This document shows, one piece after another, positions 51,706 to 61,068 of a stretch of DNA of 64,000 nt. The notes beneath the pieces were generated by a model. That model was not told the DNA's origin, did not search any database, and saw only the letters and a program-made list of their open reading frames with translations. This DNA comes from Betaproteobacteria bacterium (GTDB lineage Bacteria; Pseudomonadota; Gammaproteobacteria; Burkholderiales; Casimicrobiaceae), in contig JADKEV010000015.1 of assembly GCA_016717855.1 (NCBI GenBank), positions 62,001 to 126,000 on the forward strand, in the 5' to 3' direction. The translations under genes were made by a program, and so were the position numbers. Position 1 is the first letter of the stretch, and the number at the start of each line of letters is the position of its first letter.

Positions 51706-54035
51706 TCACGCCACTATTCCACCCGCGCCATCGCCCTCCAGGGCATCCCACTCGGTCCGCAGCAACTCGCCGAACTGCTCCGCCGGCACCGGCTTGTTGA
51801 AGTAAAAGCCCTGCAGCTCGTCGCAGGCGTTCCGGCGCAGGAATTCGGCTTGCTCCCGCGTTTCGACACCCTGGGCGACGACGGTCAGGCTCAACGTCCT
51901 GCCCATCGCGATGATGGCTTCGGTGAGCGCCTTGTCGGCGTCGACGCTGGCCACGTCGCGGATGAACGAGCGGTCGATCTTGATGGTGTCGAGCGGAAAC
52001 TGCCGGAGATTCGACAGCGAGGAGTAGCCGATGCCGAAGTCGTCGATGGCGATCCGCACGCCCATCGTCTTGAGCGCGGTCAGGATGCGCATTGTCTTCG
52101 GCACGTCGCGCATCAGCATGCCTTCGGAGATCTCCAGTTCGAGCAGTTGCGCGTCCATCCCCGTGGCGGCAAGTATCGCCGCCAGATCGGCGAGCAGGTT
52201 CTCGTCGGCAAACTGGCGCGGCGTCAGGTTCACCGCCATGCAGAGCGGGGCTTGGCCTGCGCGCTGCCAGGCCACGTTCTGCCGGCAGGCGGTCAGGAGC
52301 ACCCACTTGCCGATCGGCACGATCAAGCCCGTCTCCTCGGCGACCGGGATGAACTGCATCGGCGCCACCGTCCCCAGGTCGGGATGCTGCCAGCGCAGCA
52401 ACGCTTCCATCCCCGTGATCCGGCCGCTGCGGATCTCCCGTTTCGCCTGGTAGTGCAGCTCGAACTCGTTGTGCTCCAGCGCATGCCGCAGGCTCGACTC
52501 CAGGGTAAGTCGCTCCAGCGTGTTCGCATTGAGCGCGTCCGAGTAGAACCGGAAATTGTTCTTGCCGTCCTCCTTTGCCTGGTACATCGCGATGTCGGCG
52601 TTCTTGGTCAGCGTCTGTTCGTCCTGCCCGTCTTGCGGATACACGCTGATCCCGACGCTGGCGGTGACCCGGAATTCCCTGCCGAGCACGGCAAACGGGC
52701 TCGCGATCGCCGCAAGCGCCTTCTGGGCCACGGTCGCGACGTAGCGCTCGTCATCGAGGTCCGGCAACAGGACGACGAACTCATCGCCGCCCAGCCGGGC
52801 GACCGTGTCGCTGTCGCGCAGGCAGGCCTTGAGCCTGACCGCGACCTGCTGCAGCAATTGGTCGCCGGCCTCATGTCCCAGGGTATCGTTGATGTGCTTG
52901 AAGCGGTCGAGATCGAGAAACAGCACCGCGAGCGACCGGTGCTGGCGCTGCGCCTGCTTGATGCTCTGGCCGAGCAGCTTGCTGAACAGGCTGCGGTTCG
53001 GCAGAGTCGTCAGGCCGTCGTGAAAAGCCAGATACTCGACGCGCGTGGCGTGCGCGACCTGTTCGTCGACGGCGCGCTTGCGGCTTGCGGAGAGTTGCAG
53101 GCTCATCCAGCCCAGTGTGCCGACAATCGCGAGCAGCAGCAGGCTCGCGGCGGCCGCCTGCCAGAGATGCGTGGACCGGTCCCGGCGCGTCGGGGCCAGT
53201 TGCTCTTCCGCGGACAACCCGACGATCACGGCCAGCGGGAAATCGAAAAGCTGGCGCGCGCTCGTGTAGCGCGGCACGCCATCCCAGGGGTTCGTCGTGA
53301 GCACGCCCTCGCCGCCTGCCGCGTCGGTGGCGGGAATCGCCTTCGCGGGGTCGACGACGTCCCCCGCCCACACCGCGTCGCCGCTACGCCTGGCGCGAAA
53401 CACGCCGTCGGTGCCGAGGACGCCCAGCACGCCATGCTCGCCCAGCTTCGAAGTCTCATAGCCGCTCACGAAATAGGCCGCGTCGACGGCTACCACCGCG
53501 ATGCCGGAGAAATTTCCGTCGATCGAATCGAGCCTGCGGCTGAACTGCAATGTCCAGTCACCGGATACGGGGCTCCGCCGCGGCCTGCCGACCGCGAGGG
53601 CGTCGTTGCGGAGCTGGTCCTCGAAATAGTCCTCCCCGGTGACATTGGCCAGTTCGGGCGTCCGGGTGCTGGCCACCACATCGCCCTTGCTGTCCGCGAT
53701 GCTGACCGCGAACAACAGGTCCGGCGGCAGCAGCGACCTCGACTTCAGCGTCTGCAGCACGGCCTGCGCGTTCCCCCCGGCCTGTGCTCGAACTTGACCA
53801 GCTTCAGCGTCTGGTCGATCTCGCGCAATGCGCGCACCACCTGCGCCTCGTAGGTCTCGGCGAGCTCCCGGCTGGATACCGCGGCGGCGCGCCCGGCGGC
53901 GGCGTGCTCGGCGTCGATGCGGTTCAGGGTCGTTCCCCAGATTATTGCCAGGATGAGCATGGCGATCGCCGGAAACAGTACGTGCGGTTCCGTTGCCTGG
54001 TTCAGCCAACGCCTGACTGCCATGCCCCGGGCCAT
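51706..54035 (-). CDS. GGDEF-EAL protein with periplasmic sensor domain (apparent frameshift)
   Basis: About 776 residues after repair. TM1 (HVLFPAIAMLILAIIWGTT) and the start of a periplasmic PDC/Cache-like domain are in one frame; the rest is in another. The break is at a six-G run (CCCCCC at 53773-53778), and a seventh G restores one frame. TM2 (ASLLLLAIVGTLGWMSLQL) precedes GGDEF (ARLGGDEFVVLLP, intact, with the RDSD inhibitory site five residues before it) and EAL. The EAL part keeps MEALLRW, AVNLTPRQF, LELEISE, IDDFGIG and KIDRSF, but has AQGVET in place of the usual AEGVET. It could therefore make c-di-GMP and possibly degrade it. The start follows the upstream gene by 2 nt. Confidence 0.88.
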
Positions 54036-54037
54036 TT

Positions 54038-57000
54038 TCAGCACACCCGCTCGCCGGGCCCCGCCACGGCGTCCGGGGCCGCCGGTTCCTGCCCGCCCGC
54101 CGGCGACGACAGGAACCGTGCCTCGAAATCCGCGGCCGGCAGCGCCCGGCTCACCAGGAATCCCTGCATGTCGTCGCACTTGAGCAGCCGCAGCAGCCGC
54201 GCCTGTTCCTCGGTCTCCACGCCCTCCGCCACTACCGCGATTTTCAGCGAGCGTCCCAGGTTGATGAGCGTGGACATCAGGGCCAGCCCGTCGGGCCCGG
54301 ACGTCAGGCCGCTGACGAACGACTCGTGTATCTTCAGCGCGTCCACGGGCAGCCGCGAGAGGTAGCTCAGCGACGAAAAGCCCGTGCCGAAATCGTCGAT
54401 GACGATGCGGACGCCCAGCGTGCGTATCGCCTGCAGCGTTGTGATGCTGTGCCTGACATCTTCCATGATCGCGCTTTCGCTGATTTCCAGTTCCAGTCCG
54501 GCCGCCGCCTGCGCATCCACGCCGATCGCCTCGGCGATTTCCGCGATGAAGGTACGGCGGCGCAGCCGGTAGGCCGACACGTTCACGGCGACCCGCACCG
54601 CCGGCAGCCCCAGCGCCCGCCAGCGTAGGTGATCCGCGATCGCTTGCTGCAGCACCCAGCGCCCCACGTCGTGGATCAGCCCGGTTTCTTCCAGGATCGC
54701 GATGAAGCGTCCCGGCAGCGTCAGGCCGGCGCGCGGATCGTTCCACCGGAGCAGCGCCTCCGCGCCGGTGAGCTCGCGCGTCGCCAGGCTCACCCTGGGC
54801 TGGTAGTGCAGCACGAACTCGCCCGCGCGAAGCGCCTGCCGCAGCTGGTTTTCCAGGGTCAGCCGGCCGGCCACGGAGTCGGTCATCTGGTGCGCATAGA
54901 ACAGGAACGGCTCGCCGCTCGCCTTCGCCTGCTTGAGTGCGGCCTCCGCATTCCTGAACAGGGTCTCGGCGTCGGCGCCATCGTCCGGGAACAGCGCTGC
55001 GCCAACCTTGGCCGCGATCCGGAATACCGCATCGTCCAGGCGGAACGGGTAGTCCTGGAACGCCGTCAGCGTTCTCTCGATGAGCCGCGACAGATTGCCC
55101 GTCGGGTTGACCACCGGCAAGACCACGGCAAAGCGGTCGGCCTCGATCCGCGCCAGCAGGCTGGCGTCGCCCGCGTCTTTCATCAGCCATTGCGCGACTT
55201 GCCGCAACATGTCGTCGCCGGCCGCCTGCCCGAGGCTGTCGTTGATGTTCCGGAAGCGCGCCAGGTCGACCACGAACAGGGCCAGGCCATGTCCCGCGGC
55301 GGCGGCACTGCGCATGTACTGCGCCACGCGCTCGAGAAACAAACTGCGGTTCGCGAGTCCCGTGAGCACGTCGTAATAGGCGAGGTAGTCGAGCCGTTCC
55401 TGCTTGTCGAGGTGATCGATCGCGAAAGCGATGTCGCGGGACAGGCCGGTCAGCAGTTCCATCTCTTCATCGTGGAAGAACTCGATTTCGGCGGCGTACA
55501 GGGCGAGGACGCCGACGGCTTCATCCGCGACGAGCAACGGCAGGATCGCCATCGAGCGGACTCCGGCTTCGGCGTACTGCGCGCCGGCCAGGACCTGGGG
55601 ATCGCTCCGGGAATCGTTGGACACGACCGCCCGCTTTTCCGCGATCGCGCGCGCGGCGACGGTTTTGTTGGCCCCCTCGGCCGGCGAAAACCGGGCAGCG
55701 AGATCGCGCAGCAGGTCGCCAACCATGCCCGCCGAAGCCGCCGGCACGAGGCGCTTCGTGCCCGTGTCCACGATGCCGATCACCGCCATGCGGAATCCGC
55801 CCTGATCCACCGCAATCCGGCATGCCTCCCTGAACAGCTCGTCGCGGTCGCGTACCCGCACGATCAGCGCATTGGTATGACTGAGCACCGCATGGACTCG
55901 GTTGAGTTGCTTCAGGCCGGCCTCGGCCCGGGACCGCTCGGTGATGTCTTCGCCGATACTCGCCGCTCCCGTTACCTCGCCGGCCCACGAGCGCAGCACC
56001 GTGCTGCTCCAGCGTATGCGCCGGCGCTCACCCGACCGGGTGAGAATCTCGTTTTCGCGGTGCAGAGCCTCGGGCCGGTTGGCCAGCAGTGCCGCGAAAG
56101 CCGCCTTCCAATCCGGAGTCCCGGGTGCCACGAACGATTCGTACCAGTTCCGTCCTATCACTTCGTCGCGCCCCCAGCCGGTGAGCCGGAGCAGGTAGTC
56201 GTTGCAGTAGGTGACGACGGCGTCGGTGTCGAGCATCAGCGAAATCATCTCGACATTGCCGAGCATGTCGGCAAAGCGCCGCTCGCTTTCGCCGAGCTTT
56301 TGCGCCGCCTCCTTGCGTTCGGCATCGTGCGCCTCGAGCGCTTGCGCCATGCCGTTGAAGGCCACGACAAGCTGCCCGACTTCATCCAGCGTGGCCACTT
56401 GCGAGCGGTGCGACAGCCTGCCGCTGGCGAGTATTTCCGCGTCCCGACGCAATGTGAGCACCGGCCGGGAGATCCGGCGCGCCACCACGAATGCCAGCAA
56501 GCCAGCCATGCCCAGCGCGAGAATCAGCGCCGCAAGAATCCAGTCACGGTGACGCTGGAAACCGGCGAACGCCGCCGCCGTGGGAATCCCGGCGAACGCA
56601 ATCCAGCCGGAGTCCTTCACCGGAACGCCGGCGTAGATCCGCTCGACGCCATCGGGACCCACTTCGATCGTGGGTGGCGCGGCGCTGGTGATGGCGACGG
56701 CCGCCGCCCCTTCGGCCCGCGTGCCCGTGCCGGCGCTATCCGGATAGCTCACGACCAGATAACCGTTTCTGTCGATGATGCCTGTCGTCCCGCCGGCCGG
56801 CAGGATCGCGCCGGCGACCGCAGGGCCAAGCATGGACAGGTCGATCGGCGCGGTCACCGCGCCGACCAGGCGGTTCGCCGCGTCCTTCACCGGATGGGCC
56901 GCGATCACCACCCAGATCCCCTTGATCTGGCCACGCACCGGCGCGCTCAGCACCATGTCGTCGGCGGCCACCATTCTCTCGTAGAGTTCCGGAAACGCGG

Positions 57001-57373
57001 TCTTCACGACGGCCCCGGGCGGCAAATCCGCGCTGCATACGAATTCCCACTGGAGATTGAACGTATTGATATTGGCGTATCCCGGCAACAACTGGCCCAC
57101 TTCGGTCACCAGGGGATCGCAGCGGGAACGGTCTATCGCCTGGACCAGCGGCCTCTTCGCAACCGCCTCGAGCATCGCCCGCGTCCGGTCCACGGTCATG
57201 CCGGCGCGCGCCGCGATGGAATTCGCAATGCTCGCCGCATGCTGGCCGGCCGCCGCGGCCTCGCTGCGAAACAGCGCATCGAGGCTCCACGCGAGTATCG
57301 CGGCCAGCGGCACCGCGGCGCCCAGCACCAGCAGCGCGAGCTTGCTGACGATCGACAGGCGCGGCGCTGGCAT
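54038..57373 (-). CDS. Cache-HAMP-PAS-GAF-GGDEF-EAL protein (degenerate GGDEF)
   Basis: 1111 residues. TM1 at about 10-30, a periplasmic Cache-like sensor to about 275, and TM2 near 280-300 (WILAALILALGMAGLLAF) lead to a HAMP linker, a PAS domain (about 370-490) and a GAF domain (about 510-665). A GGDEF domain follows whose signature reads EADRF, so cyclase activity is almost surely lost. The EAL domain keeps AEALLRW, AVNVS, LEISES, IDDFGTG, the lysine of LKIHE, AEGVE and the late Gln, but the usual Asp two residues after the lysine is His. It is probably a sensor-driven phosphodiesterase or an effector. It follows the next upstream gene by 17 nt and is part of a three-gene minus-strand unit. 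Confidence 0.93.
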   Translation of the reverse strand: MPAPRLSIVSKLALLVLGAAVPLAAILAWSLDALFRSEAAAAGQHAASIANSIAARAGMTVDRTRAMLEAVAKRPLVQAIDRSRCDPLVTEVGQLLPGYANINTFNLQWEFVCSADLPPGAVVKTAFPELYERMVAADDMVLSAPVRGQIKGIWVVIAAHPVKDAANRLVGAVTAPIDLSMLGPAVAGAILPAGGTTGIIDRNGYLVVSYPDSAGTGTRAEGAAAVAITSAAPPTIEVGPDGVERIYAGVPVKDSGWIAFAGIPTAAAFAGFQRHRDWILAALILALGMAGLLAFVVARRISRPVLTLRRDAEILASGRLSHRSQVATLDEVGQLVVAFNGMAQALEAHDAERKEAAQKLGESERRFADMLGNVEMISLMLDTDAVVTYCNDYLLRLTGWGRDEVIGRNWYESFVAPGTPDWKAAFAALLANRPEALHRENEILTRSGERRRIRWSSTVLRSWAGEVTGAASIGEDITERSRAEAGLKQLNRVHAVLSHTNALIVRVRDRDELFREACRIAVDQGGFRMAVIGIVDTGTKRLVPAASAGMVGDLLRDLAARFSPAEGANKTVAARAIAEKRAVVSNDSRSDPQVLAGAQYAEAGVRSMAILPLLVADEAVGVLALYAAEIEFFHDEEMELLTGLSRDIAFAIDHLDKQERLDYLAYYDVLTGLANRSLFLERVAQYMRSAAAAGHGLALFVVDLARFRNINDSLGQAAGDDMLRQVAQWLMKDAGDASLLARIEADRFAVVLPVVNPTGNLSRLIERTLTAFQDYPFRLDDAVFRIAAKVGAALFPDDGADAETLFRNAEAALKQAKASGEPFLFYAHQMTDSVAGRLTLENQLRQALRAGEFVLHYQPRVSLATRELTGAEALLRWNDPRAGLTLPGRFIAILEETGLIHDVGRWVLQQAIADHLRWRALGLPAVRVAVNVSAYRLRRRTFIAEIAEAIGVDAQAAAGLELEISESAIMEDVRHSITTLQAIRTLGVRIVIDDFGTGFSSLSYLSRLPVDALKIHESFVSGLTSGPDGLALMSTLINLGRSLKIAVVAEGVETEEQARLLRLLKCDDMQGFLVSRALPAADFEARFLSSPAGGQEPAAPDAVAGPGERVC

Positions 57374-57390
57374 CTCTGGCTACCGCTGCA

Positions 57391-60300
57391 TCATGCCGCG
57401 GGAGGCGGGGCCAGGAACCGGGCTTCGAACTGTTCCGCCGGCACCGGCCTGCAGAACAGATAGCCCTGCATCTCGTCGCAGTTGAGCAGGTGCAGCAGCC
57501 GCGATTGCTCTTCCGTCTCGACGCCCTCCGCCACCACGTTGAGATTCAGCGAATGGGCCAGGCTGATGATCGTCGACACCAGCGCCAGCCCCTCCGGCGC
57601 GACGGTCATGTCGACGACGAACGAGCGGTCGATCTTGAGCGTGTCGACCGGCAGGCGGGAAAGGTAGCTCAGCGACGAGAAACCGGTGCCGAAGTCGTCG
57701 ATGGCGACGGTGACGCCCAGGGCCCGGATCGCCTCCAGGGTGACGATGCTGTGCTGGACGTCCTCCATGATCAGGCTTTCGGTGAGTTCGAGCTCCAGCC
57801 CGGCCGGCGCCCGCGCGTCGACGCCGGTCACCTGCGCGATCTCGGCAATGAAGCCGCGATGGCGCAGCTGCAGCGGCGAGACGTTCACCGCCATGCGCAC
57901 GGCGGCGGGCAGCCCGTGATCCTGCCAGCGCAGATGGTCGGCCAGCGCCTGGCGCAGCGCCCAGCGGCCCACGTCGTGAATCAGGCCGATTTCCTCGAGC
58001 ACCGGGATGAACCGGCCCGGCGGCACGAGGCCGGTGCGCGGATCGTTCCACCGGATGAGCGCCTCGACACCGGCGAGCTTGCCCGTCGCGAGGTTCACCT
58101 TCGGCTGGTAGTGCAGCACGAACTCGCCCTTGTCGAGAGCCTCGCGCAACTGGGTCTCCAGGCCCAGCCGCTCGACCATCGACTCGGTCATTTTCTGCGT
58201 GTAGAACAGGTAGCGGTCGCCGCTCGCCTTCGCCTTCTTCAGCGCGGCCTCCGCATTCCTGAACAGGACGTCCGCGTCCTCGCCGTCGTCGGGAAAGAGC
58301 GCGGCGCCGACCCGGATGGCGATCCGGAATGTGGCGTCGCCCAGGCGGAACGGGTGCTCCAGGAAGTCCGCCATCAGCTTTTCGATCTGCCGCGCCACGT
58401 CGGTGTTCTGCCTGACCTCGGGGAGCACCACCGCAAAGTGGTCGGCGCCGAGCCGCGCAATCACGTTGGCGTCGCCCGCGTTGCGGGTCAGCCACTCCGC
58501 CACCTGTTTCAACAGCGCGTCCCCGGCCGCCCGGCCCAGGCTGTCGTTGATGTTCTTGAATCGCTCCAGATCGATCAGCAGCACCGCGAGCTTGTGCTCG
58601 CCGCTGAGGGCGCTGCGCACGTATTGCGCCACGCGATCGAGAAACAGGGCGCGGTTCGCCAGCCCGGTCAGGGTGTCGTACCAGGCGAGATAGTCGAGCC
58701 GCTTCTGCTTGTCGAGGTGGTCGATGGCGAAGGCGACGTCACCCGCGAGCTCCCCCAGCAGCTTCATCTCCTCTTCATGGAAAAACTCGCTTTCGGCGGC
58801 GTACAGCGCGAATACACCCACCACGCGGTCCGCCACCAGCAGCGGCATGACCGCGATCGAGCGCACACCCGCCTGCGCGTACTCGCCGGGGAAGCGGACG
58901 GCCGGGTCGCTTTGCGAATCGTTGGACACCACTGCGCGCTTCTCCCGGATCGCCCGCGCGACCATCGTATCGGCGGCGGTCTCGCTGGACGACAGGCGCC
59001 GCTTGATCGCGGCCATCAGCCCGTCGTTCTTGCCCGCGGAAGCGACCGGGACAATCCGCATCGCGTCGGGATCGGCGATGGCGATCATCGCCATCCGAAA
59101 TCCGCCCTGCTCGACCGCGATCCGGCAGGCCCCGTTGTACAGTTCGTCGCGGTCGCCGGCGCGGACGATCAGGGAATTGAGTTCGCTGAGCAGCGCGTAC
59201 ACGCGATTCAGGCGGCTGATCCGGATCTCGTTCTCGCGCAGCTCCCGATTCCTGCGGGAGATTTCCAGTCCGGCCATCTTCAGGTCATGAATGTCGGTGG
59301 AAGTGCCAAACCACTTGCTGGCCTCGCCTTCCGCGTCCCGCATCGGCACGGCCCGGACCAGCCACCAGCGGTATGCCCCATCCGCGCGCCGCATGCGGGC
59401 TTCGAGCGAGTAAGCGCCGGCCGTTGCCGCGGCCTTCCGCCAGGCGTCCAGTGCACGCTGGCGGTCGTCCGGATGGAACGGCTTGAGCCAGCCGTCGCCC
59501 AGGCTGTCCTCCAGCGTCAGCCCCGTGTAATCAATCCACTGCTGGTTGAAGTAGATGTCGGAACCGTCCGCGCTCGCGATCCAGACGATTTGCGGAATCG
59601 ATTCGGCCAGGGTGCGGAATTCCGCCTCGCGCTCCCGCAGCGCCACTTCGGACTCCTTGCGTTCGGTGATGTCGGAAGCGACGCCCGCCATCCGGAACGG
59701 CAAGCCGGCCGCATCCAGGATGGGAAACATCCGCGCGCGTACCCAGCGCACTTCGCCGTCGGGACGGACGATCCGGTACTCATGATCCATCGCGATGTTC
59801 AGGCCCGCATTGAGACCCGTCGATACCGTATCGAGATCTTCCGGATGGATGGCTTCGGCCCAGGACTGCGGATTGGCATAGAGGCTCGCGCGCGTCCGGC
59901 CCCAGATCTGCTCATACGCCGGGCTCACGTAGTAGATCTGCGAGCCGTCGAGGTTCTGGAGAAAGAACACGTCCGTGATGCTCTCCGCCATCTGGCGGAA
60001 CCGCGACTCGCTAACGCGCAGGGTCTCTTCGTTCTGCCGCTCCGCGGTAATGTCCAGATGCATGATCACCGCGCCATTGCGACGGTCGGCGGCAAGGGGC
60101 GCCACGGTCATCAGGAACCAGCGCTGTTCGGTCGGCGAATGAGAGGCGTACTCGATCGAAAACTCCTTTGCCGTGCGGTTGAGCACGGAGCGGATGCCAT
60201 CGGCCGCCCGTTGCGCCTCCGGTGCATCTGTTCTCTGTGCTGCCGCACAGACATCGAAGTAGTTGAGGCCGACGCCACTTCCTTCGACGTTCAGCGAATT

Positions 60301-60597
60301 CTCGACGCCAAATCGTCGCCACGCCTCGTTCACGGCGATGATCCGCCCATGATCGTCGAGCAAGGCGATATGCGCAGGCAGCGCGTTGAGGATGGCGGTC
60401 TGCTTCGCGGCCTCGTCCCGGCGCCAGCGATCCTGGGCATGGCGCAGGACGCTGGCGCGGCCTTTGCGGTTCGCGGCCGTGTCGGAGCCGTCCGCCGTGA
60501 GTTCCTCCAGGCGCTGCTCGGTCCGGTGCAGCGTCTCGATCAGCGCGGCGATTTCATCGTGCGGATCAGGGGAGAGAGTTGTGTCCGCCCGATTCAT
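57391..60597 (-). CDS. PAS(3)-GAF-GGDEF-EAL protein (degenerate GGDEF, intact EAL)
   Basis: 1068 residues with no membrane segment, so cytoplasmic. Three PAS domains (about 60-180, 190-305 and 320-435) are followed by a GAF domain (about 450-610). A GGDEF domain follows whose signature is GADHF (no catalytic Glu), and then an EAL domain with every expected catalytic residue: VEALIRW, AVNVSPLQL, LELTES, IDDFGTG, LKIDRSF, AEGVET and CDEMQG. It is predicted to be an active c-di-GMP phosphodiesterase whose GGDEF module has a binding or regulatory role. The GAF-GGDEF-EAL part is closely similar to the downstream gene (54038-57373), so they are paralogues. The start gives MNRADTTLS. Confidence 0.94.
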   Translation of the reverse strand: MNRADTTLSPDPHDEIAALIETLHRTEQRLEELTADGSDTAANRKGRASVLRHAQDRWRRDEAAKQTAILNALPAHIALLDDHGRIIAVNEAWRRFGVENSLNVEGSGVGLNYFDVCAAAQRTDAPEAQRAADGIRSVLNRTAKEFSIEYASHSPTEQRWFLMTVAPLAADRRNGAVIMHLDITAERQNEETLRVSESRFRQMAESITDVFFLQNLDGSQIYYVSPAYEQIWGRTRASLYANPQSWAEAIHPEDLDTVSTGLNAGLNIAMDHEYRIVRPDGEVRWVRARMFPILDAAGLPFRMAGVASDITERKESEVALREREAEFRTLAESIPQIVWIASADGSDIYFNQQWIDYTGLTLEDSLGDGWLKPFHPDDRQRALDAWRKAAATAGAYSLEARMRRADGAYRWWLVRAVPMRDAEGEASKWFGTSTDIHDLKMAGLEISRRNRELRENEIRISRLNRVYALLSELNSLIVRAGDRDELYNGACRIAVEQGGFRMAMIAIADPDAMRIVPVASAGKNDGLMAAIKRRLSSSETAADTMVARAIREKRAVVSNDSQSDPAVRFPGEYAQAGVRSIAVMPLLVADRVVGVFALYAAESEFFHEEEMKLLGELAGDVAFAIDHLDKQKRLDYLAWYDTLTGLANRALFLDRVAQYVRSALSGEHKLAVLLIDLERFKNINDSLGRAAGDALLKQVAEWLTRNAGDANVIARLGADHFAVVLPEVRQNTDVARQIEKLMADFLEHPFRLGDATFRIAIRVGAALFPDDGEDADVLFRNAEAALKKAKASGDRYLFYTQKMTESMVERLGLETQLREALDKGEFVLHYQPKVNLATGKLAGVEALIRWNDPRTGLVPPGRFIPVLEEIGLIHDVGRWALRQALADHLRWQDHGLPAAVRMAVNVSPLQLRHRGFIAEIAQVTGVDARAPAGLELELTESLIMEDVQHSIVTLEAIRALGVTVAIDDFGTGFSSLSYLSRLPVDTLKIDRSFVVDMTVAPEGLALVSTIISLAHSLNLNVVAEGVETEEQSRLLHLLNCDEMQGYLFCRPVPAEQFEARFLAPPPAA

Positions 60598-61068
60598 GTG
60601 ACAGTTGCTTCGAATCCCGATACCCATGGAGCGAGAACCGCCCTGCCCGACCCGGGGCCGCCTCTGGGCAACGCGACACGGCCGCACAGCCAGCGGCCGC
60701 GTGCCGCTTCATTGCAGCCGACGATCCCGCACGGCGCCGTGATCGGCGCACTCGCGATCGAGGTCTTGATGCAAGTCATTTCGATCCCTGTCAAAACCGC
60801 GTTTCACAAGAGTTTCGGCGATGGTTGCCCCAATATTGACAGTATCGGTCCATTGCCGGTCTCCGTATGTACGGTATCGAACAGAGTCCGTGCGCGCCGT
60901 TAGGCAGACTGCAACGTAAAGTACGCGGCGCGCGATCTCAAGAGGAAAGCGGCAGTTGTGGCCTTGCGATCCGAGCCCGGGATCCGGGGGGCGGCTGGCG
61001 CGCATGCATGCCGCGAGACTCGCTGCCGGATTCCTGCCGCACGTGCCGGGACATCACCCAGGTGACCC
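60598..61068. other. Divergent intergenic region of the c-di-GMP cluster
   Basis: 471 bp without a supportable gene, between the divergently transcribed genes at 60597 and 61069. A TTGACA at 60836-60841 on the plus strand could be a -35 element for the downstream gene, but no convincing -10 lies 16-18 nt away. I saw no clear riboswitch or long inverted repeat. Confidence 0.5.

Noticed and set aside
57490..60903. 1137-codon plus-strand open frame opposite a GGDEF-EAL gene
   Set aside because: Composition is Arg/Val/Leu/Asp/His-rich without domain motifs. The opposite strand encodes a full multi-domain protein with intact catalytic motifs.
60598..61068. c-di-GMP riboswitch in the divergent gap of the GGDEF-EAL cluster
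   Set aside because: I looked for the conserved GEMM-type core and a paired stem arrangement and could not find a convincing match. A covariance-model search would be the decisive test.
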